64,000 bases of DNA from positions 5,542 through 69,541 of the forward strand of contig CAZWAY010000030.1 in assembly GCA_964631945.1 (NCBI GenBank), written 5' to 3'. Positions 47,201 to 57,370 of the stretch are shown here, in pieces. Numbering within the stretch: the stretch's first letter is position 1; each line of letters opens with the position of its first letter. The notes under the pieces are model-generated. The model had not been told where the DNA came from and searched no databases. It saw only the letters and a list, made by a program, of their open reading frames with translations. Both the position numbers and the translations under genes were made by a program. The stretch is from JABFRZ01 sp964631945 (GTDB lineage Bacteria; Planctomycetota; UBA1135; GCA-002686595).

Positions 47201-50200
47201 AGGTGAGGGTCGTGTCGCTCACGACCGTCACGCTCTTGGCCGCCAGGCCGCCGAAGATGACCTGGTTGGCGCCCGCGGCGTTGGCCAGGAAGCCCGTGCC
47301 GACGAGGGTCACGAGCGTGTCGCCCGAGGTCGGGCCGATGTCGGGCGCGAGCGAGGCCAGGGTCGGCAGCGGATGGTAGGCGAAGCCCAGCGCGCTGGTC
47401 TGTCCGTTGGCGTTGCTCAGCGTGACCTGCTGCACGCCGCCAGGCGTGCCGGCGGGCGCGACGCAGGTGAGGGTCGTGTCGTTTACGACGATCACGCCCG
47501 TGGCCGGGGTCGCGCCGAAGGACACCAGGTTCGTCCCGGGGGTATCGCTCTGGAAGCCCGAGCCGGTCAGCTGCACGATCGTGCCGCCGAGTGCGCTGCC
47601 CGCCGCCGGTGTGAGCGCCGTCAGGGTCGGCAGCGGGTGGTAACGGAAGCCCAGCGCGAGGCGCGCGCTGCCGTTGATGTTCGAGAGCTCGACGTCGACC
47701 CGGGCCCCGGGCGTTCCGGGCGGCGCCTGGCAGGTCAGGGTGGAGTCGTCCAGCACCGTCACGGCGCTGGCGGCGAGGCCGCCGAAGCGCACCACGTTGG
47801 TGCCGGGCGCGTTGGCCTGGAAGCCGGTGCCCGTGACCTGCACGATGCCCGGCGCGCTGGCCTTGCCGCTCGGCGGCGTGAGGGCCACGAGGCTGGGCGC
47901 CGGCACCGAGTAGCTGAAGCCGCCCGTGAGCGTGCCCGAACCGTTGGCGTTGGAGACGACCACGTCCACCACCGCGTTCACGATCCCCGGCGGCGAGGTG
48001 CAGGTGAGCGTGCCGTCGTTCAGCACGACCACGTTCGACGCCAGCGCACCGCCGATGGTGACCACGTTCGGGCCGGGCGTATCGACCTGGAAGCCACCGC
48101 CGCTCAGGGTCAGCGCCGTGCCGCCCTGGAACGTGCCCTTGTTGGGGGTCACGGCCGTGACGCGCGGCCGCGCGTAGTAGCGATAGCCCCCGACCAGCGT
48201 GGCCGTGCCACGCGCGTTGGTGAGCACCACGTCCACGCTCGTGCCCGGCGTGCCGACGGGCGCGTTGCAGCGCACGGCCTGGTCGCCGACGATGGCCACG
48301 GAGGTGGCGGGAATGCCGCCGAAGGTGATGGTGGGCGTGCCGGCCTGATCGTTGACGAAGCCCGAGCCGCTGAGCGTGACGCGCAGCTGGCTGGTGGCCG
48401 CGCCGCCGGCCGGCGAGGCCGAGAGCAGGGTCGGGGCGGTGTGGTAGCGGAAGGCGCCGACCAGCGTGCTCGTGCCGTTCTGGTTCACGAGGATCAGGTC
48501 GACCGTCGCGCCCGGGGTACCCGGCGGAAGCGCGCAGGTGAGCGTGGTGTCGCTCAGCACCTCGACGCTCGAGGCGGCGACGCCGCCCGCGACCACGAAG
48601 GGTGCGCCCGCGTCGTTGTCGAGGAAGCCGCTGCCGGTGACCGTCGCGGGCGTGAAGGTGCCCGCGTGTCCATGGTTCGGCGAGACCGAGGTCAGCGTCG
48701 GCACCGGGTTGTAGCGGAACGCCGCCGGGGCGGTGACCGTCCCGTTGGCGTTCGAGACCTGCACGTCCACCAGCGCGAGCGGCGTGCCCGCGGGCGTGTT
48801 GCAGCTCAGCGTGCCGTCGTCCAGCACGTTCACCGCGCTGGCCAGGACTCCGCCGAAGCGCACGCTCGTCGCTCCGGCCGGACCGTTCAGGAAGCCGCTG
48901 CCGGCGATCGTCACGCTGGTGCCGCCCAGCGAGGTCCCGGTGCTCGGCGTGAGCGTGTTCACCGCCAGTGGCAGCGCGTAGGTGTAGGCCAGCGGCAGCG
49001 TGGCGATGCCGTTCAGGTTGGAGACCGTCACGTTGACGGTCGTGCCCGCCGCGCCCGCCGGCGCGAGGCAGGTGAGCGAACCGTCCGACTTGATCGAGAG
49101 CTGCGTGGCGCGGATGCCGCCGAACCGCACCTGGTTCAGACCGGGCGTGTCCACCTGGAAGCCCGAGCCCGTCAGCGTGATCAGGGTTCCGCCGCTGGCG
49201 CGTCCGGTGCCGGGTGTCAGCGCGGTGATGCGCGGCAGCGCGTTGTAGCGGTAGCCGATGAAGCTCGCGCTCCCGGCGCTGTTCGTGACCACCACACTCA
49301 CCGTCGTGCCGGCGACGCCGCTCGGCGCGACGCACGAGAGGCTGGTGTCCGACAGGACCGTCACCGAGGTGGCCGGGAGGCCGTCGAAGGTGACCCCCGG
49401 GGTCTCGCCCGTGCCCGTGAAGGAGGTGCCCGTCACGATCACGGCCGTTCCCCCCAGGGAGGTGCCGTTGGCGGGCTGCAGGGCCGTGATGGACAGGTTG
49501 GTGTCGTAGCGGAAGGCGGCCGGGAGCGTGGCCAGCCCGTTCGCATTGCTCAGCGAGAGCGCGACCGTGGCGCCGGGCGTACCGGCGGGCGTGCGCACGG
49601 TCAGCAGCGAGTCGCTCTTGATCGACAGGCCGGTGCCGAGCACGGTGCCGAAGCGCACCTCGGTCGTGCCGCCTCCGAGGAAGCCCGAGCCGCGCACCTG
49701 GATGGTGGTGCCGCCGTGCAGGTCGCCGCTGGCCGGCAGGATCGAGGTCAGCGTGGGCAGTGCGTTGTAGAAGAACGTGCCCGCGTAGAGCGCCTTGCCG
49801 TTGTTGTTGACCACGCCCACCACGACCAGCTGGCCCGGGGGGCCGGCGGGGCTGGTGCAGGTCAGCGTGGTGTCGTTCAGCACGACCACGTTGGAGGCGT
49901 CGCGGCCGTCGATCAGCACGCGGTGCTGGCCGGCACCCGCGGCCAGGAACGAGAGGCCGGTCAGGGTCAGCGCGGTCCCACCCAGGGAAGTCCCCGTGAG
50001 CGGGGTGACGTCCAGCAGGCTGGGCGGGGTCGAGACCAGCTCCACGTTGCCGTGCGCGTCGATGACCTCGCGCTGGCCCGGGACCGGCGCACAGGGCGCG
50101 CTCGGCTGGCTGCCGCGGATCACCATGCGGTTCGTCGGGTCGTTGCGGATGTCGAGCACCAGGTCGATCGAACCCGCCGTGTGGCCCGGCCGATGGAAGG

Positions 50201-50927
50201 TCCACAACTTGCCGAGCGGTGAGCTGTAGCTCGAGAGCTCCTGCAGGCAGGTCGTGCCGGCCGGCATCATCCGGAACAGGGCGCGATCCGCGCTGGTCCA
50301 GCTCATGCCGTTGACCAGCGGGAGGTCGGCGGGGTGGAAGGCGATCTCGAGGATGCGGTAGCCGAGGCGTTCCAGCTCGCGGTTGCAGGCCGGATTGACG
50401 TGGTCGCCGTGCCCGTGGGGCACGAGGATGCGCAGCGGCGTCTGGGCCGGATCCTTGCCCATGCAATAGCGGATGACCTGGTCGACGCGCTCCATGTCGT
50501 AGGCCGCGTCGAACAGGTTGGCGCCCGGGATGTTGCCGTAGCCCGAGCCGTACAGCAGCACCTCGCCGCCCGTCAGCTCGATGATGTAGATGCAGACGTT
50601 GCCGCCGACCCCGCCGGTGGCCGAGGCGCGCACGCCGTAGACGCAGTAGAAGCCGAGCCCGTCGTCGCCCGTGATGGGCACGAAGTCGGCGTTGGTCTTG
50701 ATCGGGGTGCCGCGGTTGACGCGCGAGTTGTCGACCGAGCAGATCCCGGCCGTCATCTTGCCGCCCAGGGTCTGGCTGCGCAGGGGGTTGCGCGCGGGCG
50801 TCGGGCCGCCGTAGCCGACCAGGTGGACGCAGTCGTCCTCACCCTCGGCGGGACGAGCTTGCGACAGCGGTGCGAGCAGGACGGCTGCGACGAGCACGAC
50901 CGCGCTCTGCCGGACGAGAGCGAGCAT
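41229..50927 (-). CDS. giant surface protein: metallo-beta-lactamase-like head, 28 IPT/TIG domains, FG-GAP tail
   Basis: 3,232 residues with a signal peptide ending LSQA|R. Residues about 85-290 form a metallo-beta-lactamase-like domain: HGHGDH (H171, H173, D175, H176) and PGHTAG (H249) are present, but the later metal-bridging Asp is replaced in MVIRGSQ, so one metal site may be lost. Then 28 IPT/TIG modules of about 85-90 residues, opening like PTLTSLSPAEGPFTGGTSV and ending in NANGSA-type strands. The last 400 residues carry seven FG-GAP repeats (DLDGDGHSELLIGAPGDD style), suitable for a seven-bladed calcium-binding propeller. The protein is probably a cell-surface rod holding an enzyme-like head. 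DNA is repetitive with a period of about 255-270 bp. Substrate unknown. Confidence 0.9.
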   Translation of the reverse strand: MLALVRQSAVVLVAAVLLAPLSQARPAEGEDDCVHLVGYGGPTPARNPLRSQTLGGKMTAGICSVDNSRVNRGTPIKTNADFVPITGDDGLGFYCVYGVRASATGGVGGNVCIYIIELTGGEVLLYGSGYGNIPGANLFDAAYDMERVDQVIRYCMGKDPAQTPLRILVPHGHGDHVNPACNRELERLGYRILEIAFHPADLPLVNGMSWTSADRALFRMMPAGTTCLQELSSYSSPLGKLWTFHRPGHTAGSIDLVLDIRNDPTNRMVIRGSQPSAPCAPVPGQREVIDAHGNVELVSTPPSLLDVTPLTGTSLGGTALTLTGLSFLAAGAGQHRVLIDGRDASNVVVLNDTTLTCTSPAGPPGQLVVVGVVNNNGKALYAGTFFYNALPTLTSILPASGDLHGGTTIQVRGSGFLGGGTTEVRFGTVLGTGLSIKSDSLLTVRTPAGTPGATVALSLSNANGLATLPAAFRYDTNLSITALQPANGTSLGGTAVIVTGTSFTGTGETPGVTFDGLPATSVTVLSDTSLSCVAPSGVAGTTVSVVVTNSAGSASFIGYRYNALPRITALTPGTGRASGGTLITLTGSGFQVDTPGLNQVRFGGIRATQLSIKSDGSLTCLAPAGAAGTTVNVTVSNLNGIATLPLAYTYALPLAVNTLTPSTGTSLGGTSVTIAGSGFLNGPAGATSVRFGGVLASAVNVLDDGTLSCNTPAGTPLALVDVQVSNANGTVTAPAAFRYNPVPTLTSVSPNHGHAGTFTPATVTGSGFLDNDAGAPFVVAGGVAASSVEVLSDTTLTCALPPGTPGATVDLILVNQNGTSTLVGAFRYHTAPTLLSASPAGGAATSQLRVTLSGSGFVNDQAGTPTITFGGIPATSVAIVGDQAVRCNAPVGTPGTSVDVVLTNARGTATLVGGYRYYARPRVTAVTPNKGTFQGGTALTLSGGGFQVDTPGPNVVTIGGALASNVVVLNDGTLTCTSPPGIVNAVVDVVVSNANGSGTLTGGFSYSVPAPSLVALTPPSGKASAPGIVQVTGTGFQANAPGTNVVRFGGLAASAVTVLDDSTLTCQAPPGTPGARVDVELSNINGSARLALGFRYHPLPTLTALTPAAGSALGGTIVQLTGSGFQSDTPGTNLVSFGATPATGVIVVNDTTLTCVAPAGTPGGVQQVTLSNANGQTSALGFAYHPLPTLASLAPDIGPTSGDTLVTLVGTGFLANAAGANQVIFGGLAAKSVTVVSDTTLTCRTPIHAQGYVDVVVANTNGSATLVGAYHFGKRPPTLSSLEPASGSSLGQGLVTLRGRGFMASRAGVNRVKFGDVLSDNVITVDDETLFCSAAPGVPGSTVDVAVNNNLGSASLPQSYRYHPLPTLLSISPAKGPPLGTGTLTLTGTGFVNNSAGETWVRFGTFLAQDVVVLSDTRLTCRVVATIGKHDVSVSNSNGTAVLPGAFEIGAPPTLTSLSPAEGPFTGGTSVLLTGKGFSEGRALVSFGGVLARDVVVLSDTSLRCTTPPGAIGRRVSVNVRTNLGGALLFNAFTYRAIQPDLTLVTPDHGPAAGGTRVTLNGSGFLAQGAGALRVSFGGVPATNVSVLGDASAACDVPAGSAGALVDVLVENANGSDTLAGAFRYNPPPSLTSLAPTSGAATGGLRVTLQGQGFLVEGAGSNLVLFGGVAALDVLELSDTTLECTTPAGTPGARVDVRLLNLNGEATLAAAFQYRAPPLVSALTPDHGPASGALVTLTGTGFQASGAGTNTVTFGALAATQVAVVNDTTLTCRAPAGTAGTRVDVTVSNANGSGSKTSAFRYHALPTLTTLTPSRGPATGGTVVSLSGTGFQSDTPGPNTVLFGSTPATNVVVVNDTTLTCTTPGGTPAALVDVSLQNANGTAVRTGGFRYNALPSLVALTPTSGSEFGGTSVTLSGSGFVANEAGQNSVFFGNTPASSVVAVNDGSVTCVAPPGTPGSTVDVRLANANGSSTLSGAYRYNRAPSLTSLTPTSGKAQGGTSVTLNGAGFTAVGAGTTVVSFGGVAATGVVVLDDARVQCLTPAGTGGAVVDVVLSNQNGSATLNAAYRRHALPTLTSVAPSRGSSNASSVVTLTGTGFLADGAGTNTVLFGTVPASGVSVLSDTSLVCTAAAQPAGTQVDVSLSNANGSVVLAAAFRFDAPAPTLTAVAPPSGLAAGGTSVTLTGTGFLAFSAGTNTVTFGGVAATGVVVVSDTTLQCLTPAGTAGASVDVRVSNVNGSALRAAAFTYLAAGPTLSAISPASGPAAGGGTVTLTGSGFQASGAGTNTVTFGGAAASNVSVLSDTSLTCTVPAGTGGSSATVVLGNANGSASLVAGYRYHGLPTISSISPPDGTSLGGTLVTVRGTGFVNDAAGVPQISFGGTPGGSVVVFDDGRVTCRVPSGTSGAVVPLTLTNANGTAQSPSDFRYHSRPTLTSITAASGPAAGGNRVTLAGSGFLADGASVNIVSFGGISATGVSVLGDATIQCNVPAGTAGLAVQVTVANVNGTALLPSGYRYYARPTLTAVAPANGPPDGGTSVTLTGSGFQLDAPGPNALSFGGVAATAVVVQSDTQLTCVTPAGPPSTAVDVVLTNANGSVTLFGGFTYDAVIVPIVTGVTPARGPTLATTAVRLSGAGFLPGMSVSFGSTPATSVVVVDRNTIDCQAPPLASSAWVDVSVSWPQGNARLPLGFQYFVKPALLRLEPSMGEPVGGSMVVVVGSGFLEEGAGTHQVTIGGVPATNVVVYDDQHLSCEVPPGPALTDADVQLTNGNGVALLARGFRWQRRLATDLDSDGRGDLLLGSPGDDTIGRDAGAVNVFFSTALPILDKTSAQADLKALPARVATSFSVSVAAGDLDGDGHSELLIGAPGDDLRASNAGTVYVFGGPLSPSPVPLIPSQARTELFSSRINDRFGAALCLRDLDRDGVLDLMVGVPGRTPGAVHVFKGGAAGLGPQANLVIFGEFGNEGFATSLAAGDLDGDGWPEFVVGAPTAFGPNSGTPWKPGEVRIFRGGPGAFAALDPQPWVVLHGAEDGEGFGTSIAVRDLTGDGIDELIVGAPASTRSGTASGAVYVFLGSPTLASGSAFLAKAVFDAEDAGARLGTALATGDVDGDGRVDLLIGAPNQSGSGRAYLFRGGAALADRLAATADVVLMAEVGSTGEFGNQVALVDVDGNGRDDMVVTAPGLDNFGTDLGRVYVFGAANLGASLPAENADGRVTGSGAGDQLGRALGSDQ

Positions 50928-51334
50928 AGGGGGGTATCCGGGTGGAAGGGGTATCTGCCGAAACCTATCCCCTCTGGAGCGTGGGGGAGGATCACAGGCG
51001 TGAGTTGTGCTCGCACTCGCGTGGCCAGCGGAAAGGGCTTCCGAGATCGCGGACTCTCGACGTCCGCCGCGCGCGTCGCAGGCAGAACGGAGTTCCCGCG
51101 CGCCGCGCCGGCGGGGGGCGCGCGCGCCGGGAGCGCCGGCCGGAGCGCGCCACGCCGAGCTCCCGTTCCGAGCTCGGCCCCGACTCCGTCCGCTGCATCC
51201 CCAGGCCCTCCCCCGGCCTCCGTCCCGGGCCGGGGCCCGTTCCCATGCAAGGAAGTCGTCAGGGGCGCGCTCGAGCCTCGCCCGGGCGCGCCGAGCCCCT
51301 ACACTGTCGCCCCCCCTGTCCCCCAGCGCTCCCC
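50928..51334. promoter_or_regulatory. 407-bp gap between divergent genes
   Basis: Holds the promoters for the giant surface protein (leftward) and the S46 peptidase (rightward). It is very GC-rich. I see no ORF with a credible start, no strong palindrome, and no clear -10/-35 pair. Confidence 0.4.
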
Positions 51335-53437
51335 ATGCGAACCCCTGTCCTCCGTCTCCTGTGCGCGTCGCTGTGCTCCGTCCTCCTGGCTCCGCTGGCC
51401 TCGCCGACGCCGCGGCCCGACGAGGGCATGTGGCTCCTGAACAAGCTGCCGCGCAAGCTGCTCAAGGAGAAGTACGGCTTCGCCGCGGCCGACGAGTGGG
51501 TCGAGCACATCCAGAAGTCGGCCGTGCGCATCTCGACCGGCGGCTCGGGCTCGCTGGTGTCGGCCAAGGGCCTGGTGATGACGAACCACCACGTCGGCTC
51601 CGACATGCTCGACAAGCTCTCCACGCCGGAGCGCAACTACCTCGAGCACGGTTTCTTCGCGCGCACGCCGGCCGAGGAGATCCCCTGCCCGGACATCGAG
51701 ATGGACATCCTGTGGTCGATCGAGGACGTCACCGCGCGCGTGAACGGCGCCGCCGGCGCCGCCAAGAGCTCGGCCGAGGCCAACGACGCGCGCCGGCGCG
51801 AGATGTCGCGCATCGAGAAGGAGGCCAGCGAACGCACCGGCCTGAAGTGCGAGATGGTCACGCTCTACCAGGGCGGCGCCTACCACCTGTACGGCTACCG
51901 GACCTACACCGACGTGCGCCTGGTGATGGCGCCCGAGAAGGGCATCGCCTTCTTCGGCGGCGATCCGGACAACTTCGAGTACCCGCGCTACGACCTCGAC
52001 ATGTGCTTCTTCCGCATCTACGCGGACGGCAAGCCGCTCCAGGCCGAGCACCACCTCGAGTGGAGCGCGAACGGCACGCAGCCGGGCGAGCTCGTGTTCG
52101 TGGCCGGCCATCCGGGCCGCACCGAGCGCCTGTACACGGTCGCGCACCTCGAGTTCCTGCGCGACGTGGTCTACCCGCTGTCGCTGCGCAACCTGTGGCG
52201 TCGCGAGGTGCAGCTGCAGACCTTCTCGGGTCGCAGCGAGGAGAACCGCCGCATCGCCGAGAACGACCTGTTCGGCTACCAGAACAGCCGCAAGGCCCGC
52301 ACCGGCATCTTCCAGGGCCTGCAGGACCAGCGCCTGATGGACGGCAAGCGCGCGGCCGAGAAGGCGCTGCGCGCCGCGGTCGCGGCCAAGCCCGAGTGGC
52401 AGGAGCAGTGGGGGGACGCCTGGGGCGCGATCGAGCGGGCCGAGCGGGCCTACGCCGAGTTCTATCCGCGCTACGCCAGCCCCGGCGTCGGGCGCGTCGG
52501 GATGGGCACGCTGTTCGGCGTGGCGCGCAACCTGCTGCGCCTGGCCGAGGAGAAGCCCAAGGAGAGCTCGGCGCGCCTGCGCGAGTACCGCGACTCGAAC
52601 CTGCCCTCGCTCGAGCTCAACCTGTTCTCGCCGGCGCCGGTGCACACCGCGCTCGAGATCGACTGGCTGGCGAGCGGCCTGCAGCTCCTGGGCGAGATGC
52701 TGGGCGGCGACGATCCGTCGGTCGTGAAGGCCCTGGGCGGGCTGCCGCCGCGCCTGCGCGCGGAGCAGATCGTGCTCGGCTCGAAGCTCGCCGACGTGAG
52801 CGAGCGTCGCCGGCTGTACGAGGGCGGCAAGGCCGCGCTGGACGCCTGCAAGGATCCGCTGGTCGAGCTCGCGCGCCTGTTCGACGCCGAGAACCGTGCG
52901 CTGCGCAAGCGCTACGAGGACCAGGTCGAAGCCATCGAGCGCGAGGCCTACGCCAAGATCGCCGCGGCGCAGTTCGCCGTGCTGGGTGACGAGATCTATC
53001 CGGACGCGACCTTCACCCTGCGCCTGGCCTTCGGGACCGTGCGCGGCTTCCAGGAGAACGGCAAGACCGTCGCGCCCTACACCGACTTCGCCGGCCTGTA
53101 CGCCAAGAGCGCCGAGCGCAAGAACCAGGCGCCCTGGGAATTGCCCGAGCGCTGGGTCGAGCGCAAGGACAAGCTCGCGCTGGACACCGCCTACGACTTC
53201 GTCTCGGACTGCGACATCATCGGCGGCAACTCGGGCTCGCCCGTGGTCAACGCGAAGGGCGAGGTCGTGGGCCTGATCTTCGACGGCAACATCCAGAGCC
53301 TGGTGCTCGACATCGCCTACGAGGGCGAGCAAGCGCGCGCGGTCTCGGTCGACTCGCGCGCGATCGTCGAGTCGCTGCGCAAGGTGTACGACATGCCGGG
53401 GTTGGCCGACGAGCTCACCGCGAAGAGCGGCCCGTGA
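51335..53437 (+). CDS. S46-family dipeptidyl peptidase (DPP7/DPP11 type)
   Basis: 700 residues from ATG 51335; upstream in-frame starts precede a better signal peptide (LCASLCSVLLAPLASP). Catalytic His in LVMTNHHVGSD (about residue 85-86), Ser in GGNSGSPVV (S633), and an Asp region in YDLDMCFF. The residue 18 after the serine is Gly (FDGNI). In this family Arg there marks Asp/Glu-specific DPP11 and Gly marks DPP7-type preference for hydrophobic residues, so a DPP7-type specificity is predicted. It removes dipeptides from peptides in the periplasm. It is followed by an S9 peptidase and RidA-like lipoprotein, which suggests a protein-feeding cluster. Confidence 0.93.
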   Translation: MRTPVLRLLCASLCSVLLAPLASPTPRPDEGMWLLNKLPRKLLKEKYGFAAADEWVEHIQKSAVRISTGGSGSLVSAKGLVMTNHHVGSDMLDKLSTPERNYLEHGFFARTPAEEIPCPDIEMDILWSIEDVTARVNGAAGAAKSSAEANDARRREMSRIEKEASERTGLKCEMVTLYQGGAYHLYGYRTYTDVRLVMAPEKGIAFFGGDPDNFEYPRYDLDMCFFRIYADGKPLQAEHHLEWSANGTQPGELVFVAGHPGRTERLYTVAHLEFLRDVVYPLSLRNLWRREVQLQTFSGRSEENRRIAENDLFGYQNSRKARTGIFQGLQDQRLMDGKRAAEKALRAAVAAKPEWQEQWGDAWGAIERAERAYAEFYPRYASPGVGRVGMGTLFGVARNLLRLAEEKPKESSARLREYRDSNLPSLELNLFSPAPVHTALEIDWLASGLQLLGEMLGGDDPSVVKALGGLPPRLRAEQIVLGSKLADVSERRRLYEGGKAALDACKDPLVELARLFDAENRALRKRYEDQVEAIEREAYAKIAAAQFAVLGDEIYPDATFTLRLAFGTVRGFQENGKTVAPYTDFAGLYAKSAERKNQAPWELPERWVERKDKLALDTAYDFVSDCDIIGGNSGSPVVNAKGEVVGLIFDGNIQSLVLDIAYEGEQARAVSVDSRAIVESLRKVYDMPGLADELTAKSGP

Positions 53438-53535
53438 GGCGCAGGAGCCGGAGGAGATAGGAGGCAGAGAAGGCGCACCGCGGAGTCGCGGAGGGCGCGG
53501 AGAAGCACGGAGCGAACGGAAAGAAAGAGAAGAGC

Positions 53536-55677
<2,142 letters not shown>

Positions 55678-55690
55678 GGAGCTCGAGACC

Positions 55691-56134
55691 GTGCGCGCGC
55701 TCTCCGTTCTCGCGCTGGCTCTCCCGCTCGCGAGCGCCTGTTCGTCGTCGCGCCCGGGCCCCGAGCGCCTGAACGCCGCCGGCCGCAGCGACACGCTGCC
55801 CTTCAGCCACGGCGTGCTCGCCGGCGACTTCTACTTCGTGGCCGGCACGCTCGGCATCGACCCGGCGACCGGCAAGCCGCCCGCCGACGTCGAGCAGGAG
55901 ATCCGCCTGATGCTCGACGACGTGCAGGCCAAGCTCGCCCTCGCCGGCCTCGGCCTGGACGACCTCGTCGCGGTGCAGGTCTACTGCCCCGACCTCGCGC
56001 TGTACGAGACCTTCAACCGCGTCTACGCGGGCTACTTCACGCCGGGCGCCTTCCCCGCGCGCGCCTTCATCGGCTCGGGCCCGCTGCTGCGCGGCTGTCG
56101 CTTCGAGCTCCAGGGCACGGCCGCGCGGCGGTAG
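55691..56134 (+). CDS. RidA (YjgF)-family lipoprotein
   Basis: 147 residues from a GTG at 55691, 13 bp after the S9 gene. Lipobox LASACSSS, so unusually for the family it is exported. The RidA core is recognisable: FSHGVLAGDFYFVAGTLG, DVEQEIRLMLDDVQAKLA and the arginine in FPARAFIGSG. The final strand is changed (GCRFELQGTA) from the usual VEIE. RidA enzymes hydrolyse reactive enamines/imines from amino-acid metabolism in the cytoplasm. An extracytoplasmic member must do something else, or act on products of nearby peptidases. Operon with the S9 peptidase is likely. Confidence 0.85.
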   Translation: MRALSVLALALPLASACSSSRPGPERLNAAGRSDTLPFSHGVLAGDFYFVAGTLGIDPATGKPPADVEQEIRLMLDDVQAKLALAGLGLDDLVAVQVYCPDLALYETFNRVYAGYFTPGAFPARAFIGSGPLLRGCRFELQGTAARR

Positions 56135-56165
56135 ACGGGCCCGGCGGGTCCGGAATCGGGTCGGT

Positions 56166-56212
56166 TCGGCAAATTAGCCGACTATTGTGGTGTTCGGCTA
56201 TATTGCCGAACA
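56166..56212. promoter_or_regulatory. two matching palindromes upstream of SatD gene
   Basis: TCGGC-AAATTA-GCCGA (56166-56181) and TGTTCGGC-TATATT-GCCGAACA (56191-56212) share the core TCGGC-N6-GCCGA with AT-only centres, spaced 28 bp. They lie 11-42 bp upstream of the start at 56223, in otherwise GC-rich DNA. They look like a double operator, with TATATT possibly also the -10. Confidence 0.75.
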
Positions 56213-56222
56213 TAGGCCCAGC

Positions 56223-56924
56223 ATGGCTCGGCACGCCAAGAACCCCATCTACGTCGCGCTCACCGGAGACCTGGTCGCCTCGCGCAACCTGTCGCCGAAG
56301 GATCGAGCGGAGCTCCAGCAGAACGTGCTCACGATCCTCGCGGCCCTGAACGGGAGCCTCGGAGCGGAGACCCTGGCGGCGCCCCTGACCCTGACGGCGG
56401 GCGACGAGATCCAGGGCTTGTTCCGAAACTCCCAGCGCCTGGTGGAGGTCATCCAGGAGCTCACCGACCGGTTGTTCGGAGTCACGCGCTTCCCCTACCT
56501 CGTCTTCGGGGCCGGTCGGGGGTCGCTGACGACGGGGCCCATTCCGAGCTCCCCCCAAATGGCGCCCACGCCAGCGCACCTCGACGGCCCGGCCTTCCAC
56601 TTCGCCCGCGCCGCGGTCGAAGCCGCGAGCCGCGACAAGGCCTGGGCCCGATTCCGGGGTTTCGGCCCGAGCGAGGACGAGCTGCTCGACGCGCTCTTCA
56701 CCCTCATGGGCGCCGTGCGCTCGCGCTGGAGCGGCGAGCAGGGCGTGAACTCCTATCTCGCCCGCGGCTACGAGCGCCAGAAGGACCTTGCCGCCCACCG
56801 CGTCGTGAGTCCGTCGGTCGTCAGTGAGAGTCTGAAGGCCGCGCACCACAAGGAGCTCCTGGCCGGCGAGCGCGCGGCCCGCCTCGTCCTCGCGGGCCTC
56901 CGGTCCGGTGCGGGAGACGGCTGA
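56223..56924 (+). CDS. SatD-family protein
   Basis: 233 residues from ATG 56223. The family features are present: ALTGDLVASRNLSPKDRAEL, LNGSLGAETL, LTLTAGDEIQGLF and a helical C-terminus. SatD proteins are of unclear biochemical function and are often next to a small membrane protein, here the 56908 gene that overlaps its end. The two palindromes upstream suggest tight regulation. An earlier in-frame ATG at 56187 would begin inside the second palindrome and is rejected. Confidence 0.85.
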   Translation: MARHAKNPIYVALTGDLVASRNLSPKDRAELQQNVLTILAALNGSLGAETLAAPLTLTAGDEIQGLFRNSQRLVEVIQELTDRLFGVTRFPYLVFGAGRGSLTTGPIPSSPQMAPTPAHLDGPAFHFARAAVEAASRDKAWARFRGFGPSEDELLDALFTLMGAVRSRWSGEQGVNSYLARGYERQKDLAAHRVVSPSVVSESLKAAHHKELLAGERAARLVLAGLRSGAGDG

Positions 56925-57267
56925 TGCCGCAGGTTCTGCTCGGAAGTGGATCGCCGAAATCTACGCCTTCAACGTGAACGGCGGCTCGGCGATCGTGTCC
57001 GGCGTGCTCGAGGGACTGCGCACGAGCGCGAAGATGCCCGGCGCCCGCGCCGGGCACGTGATCGGGATCCTGGAGCGCATGGCCATGCTGACCCTGGTCT
57101 GGCTCGGCGAGTGGAGTGCGCTCGGCTTCGTGCTCGCCGCCAAGTCGGTGGCGCGCTTCAAGGAGCTGGAGAACCGCGAGTTCGCCGAGACCTACCTGGT
57201 CGGCACGCTGACGAGCTTCCTGGTGGCGGGCGCGAGCGGGCTCCTCTTGCGCGCGCTCGTGACGTAA
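56908..57267 (+). CDS. small membrane protein paired with SatD
   Basis: 119 residues from a GTG overlapping the SatD gene by 17 bases; no better start is visible, so the first 15 residues are uncertain. After GHVIGILERMAMLTLVWLGEW come two membrane segments and FVLAAKSVARFKELENREF. This pattern (GILER...LAAKSxARF...GTLxSF) is seen in small membrane proteins encoded beside satD and in the C-terminal half of DUF3307-like proteins. Function unknown; likely co-expressed with SatD. Confidence 0.6.
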   Translation: MRETADAAGSARKWIAEIYAFNVNGGSAIVSGVLEGLRTSAKMPGARAGHVIGILERMAMLTLVWLGEWSALGFVLAAKSVARFKELENREFAETYLVGTLTSFLVAGASGLLLRALVT

Positions 57268-57280
57268 GTCCCCGAGCTCG

Positions 57281-57324
57281 CGGAAAACAGAAGCGGGCCG
57301 CCGAGACGACTCCCGGCGACCCGC
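57281..57324 (-). terminator. terminator of the small leftward gene at 57371
   Basis: Read leftward: an imperfect 11-bp stem (GCGGGTCGCCG / CGGCGGCCCGC, one G-T pair, 10-nt loop) followed by TTCTGTTTT. It lies 46 bp after the stop of the 57371-57637 ORF, supporting that ORF as a real transcript. Confidence 0.7.
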
Positions 57325-57370
57325 CCACGCGCTCCCTCCTCGAGGCACGTGTCGCAGCGAGGCTCCCTCC

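Noticed and set aside
41229..50000. CRISPR-like or satellite repeat because of regular spacing
   Set aside because: The period (about 255-270 bp) is that of coding IPT/TIG modules, with diverged DNA and no short identical repeat/spacer pattern.
42351..50222. A 2,623-codon open frame antisense to the giant IPT/TIG gene
   Set aside because: High-GC codon use on one strand often opens the antisense frame. Its translation is low-complexity and His/Arg-rich with no domain, while the minus strand gives a signal peptide and ordered IPT/TIG repeats.
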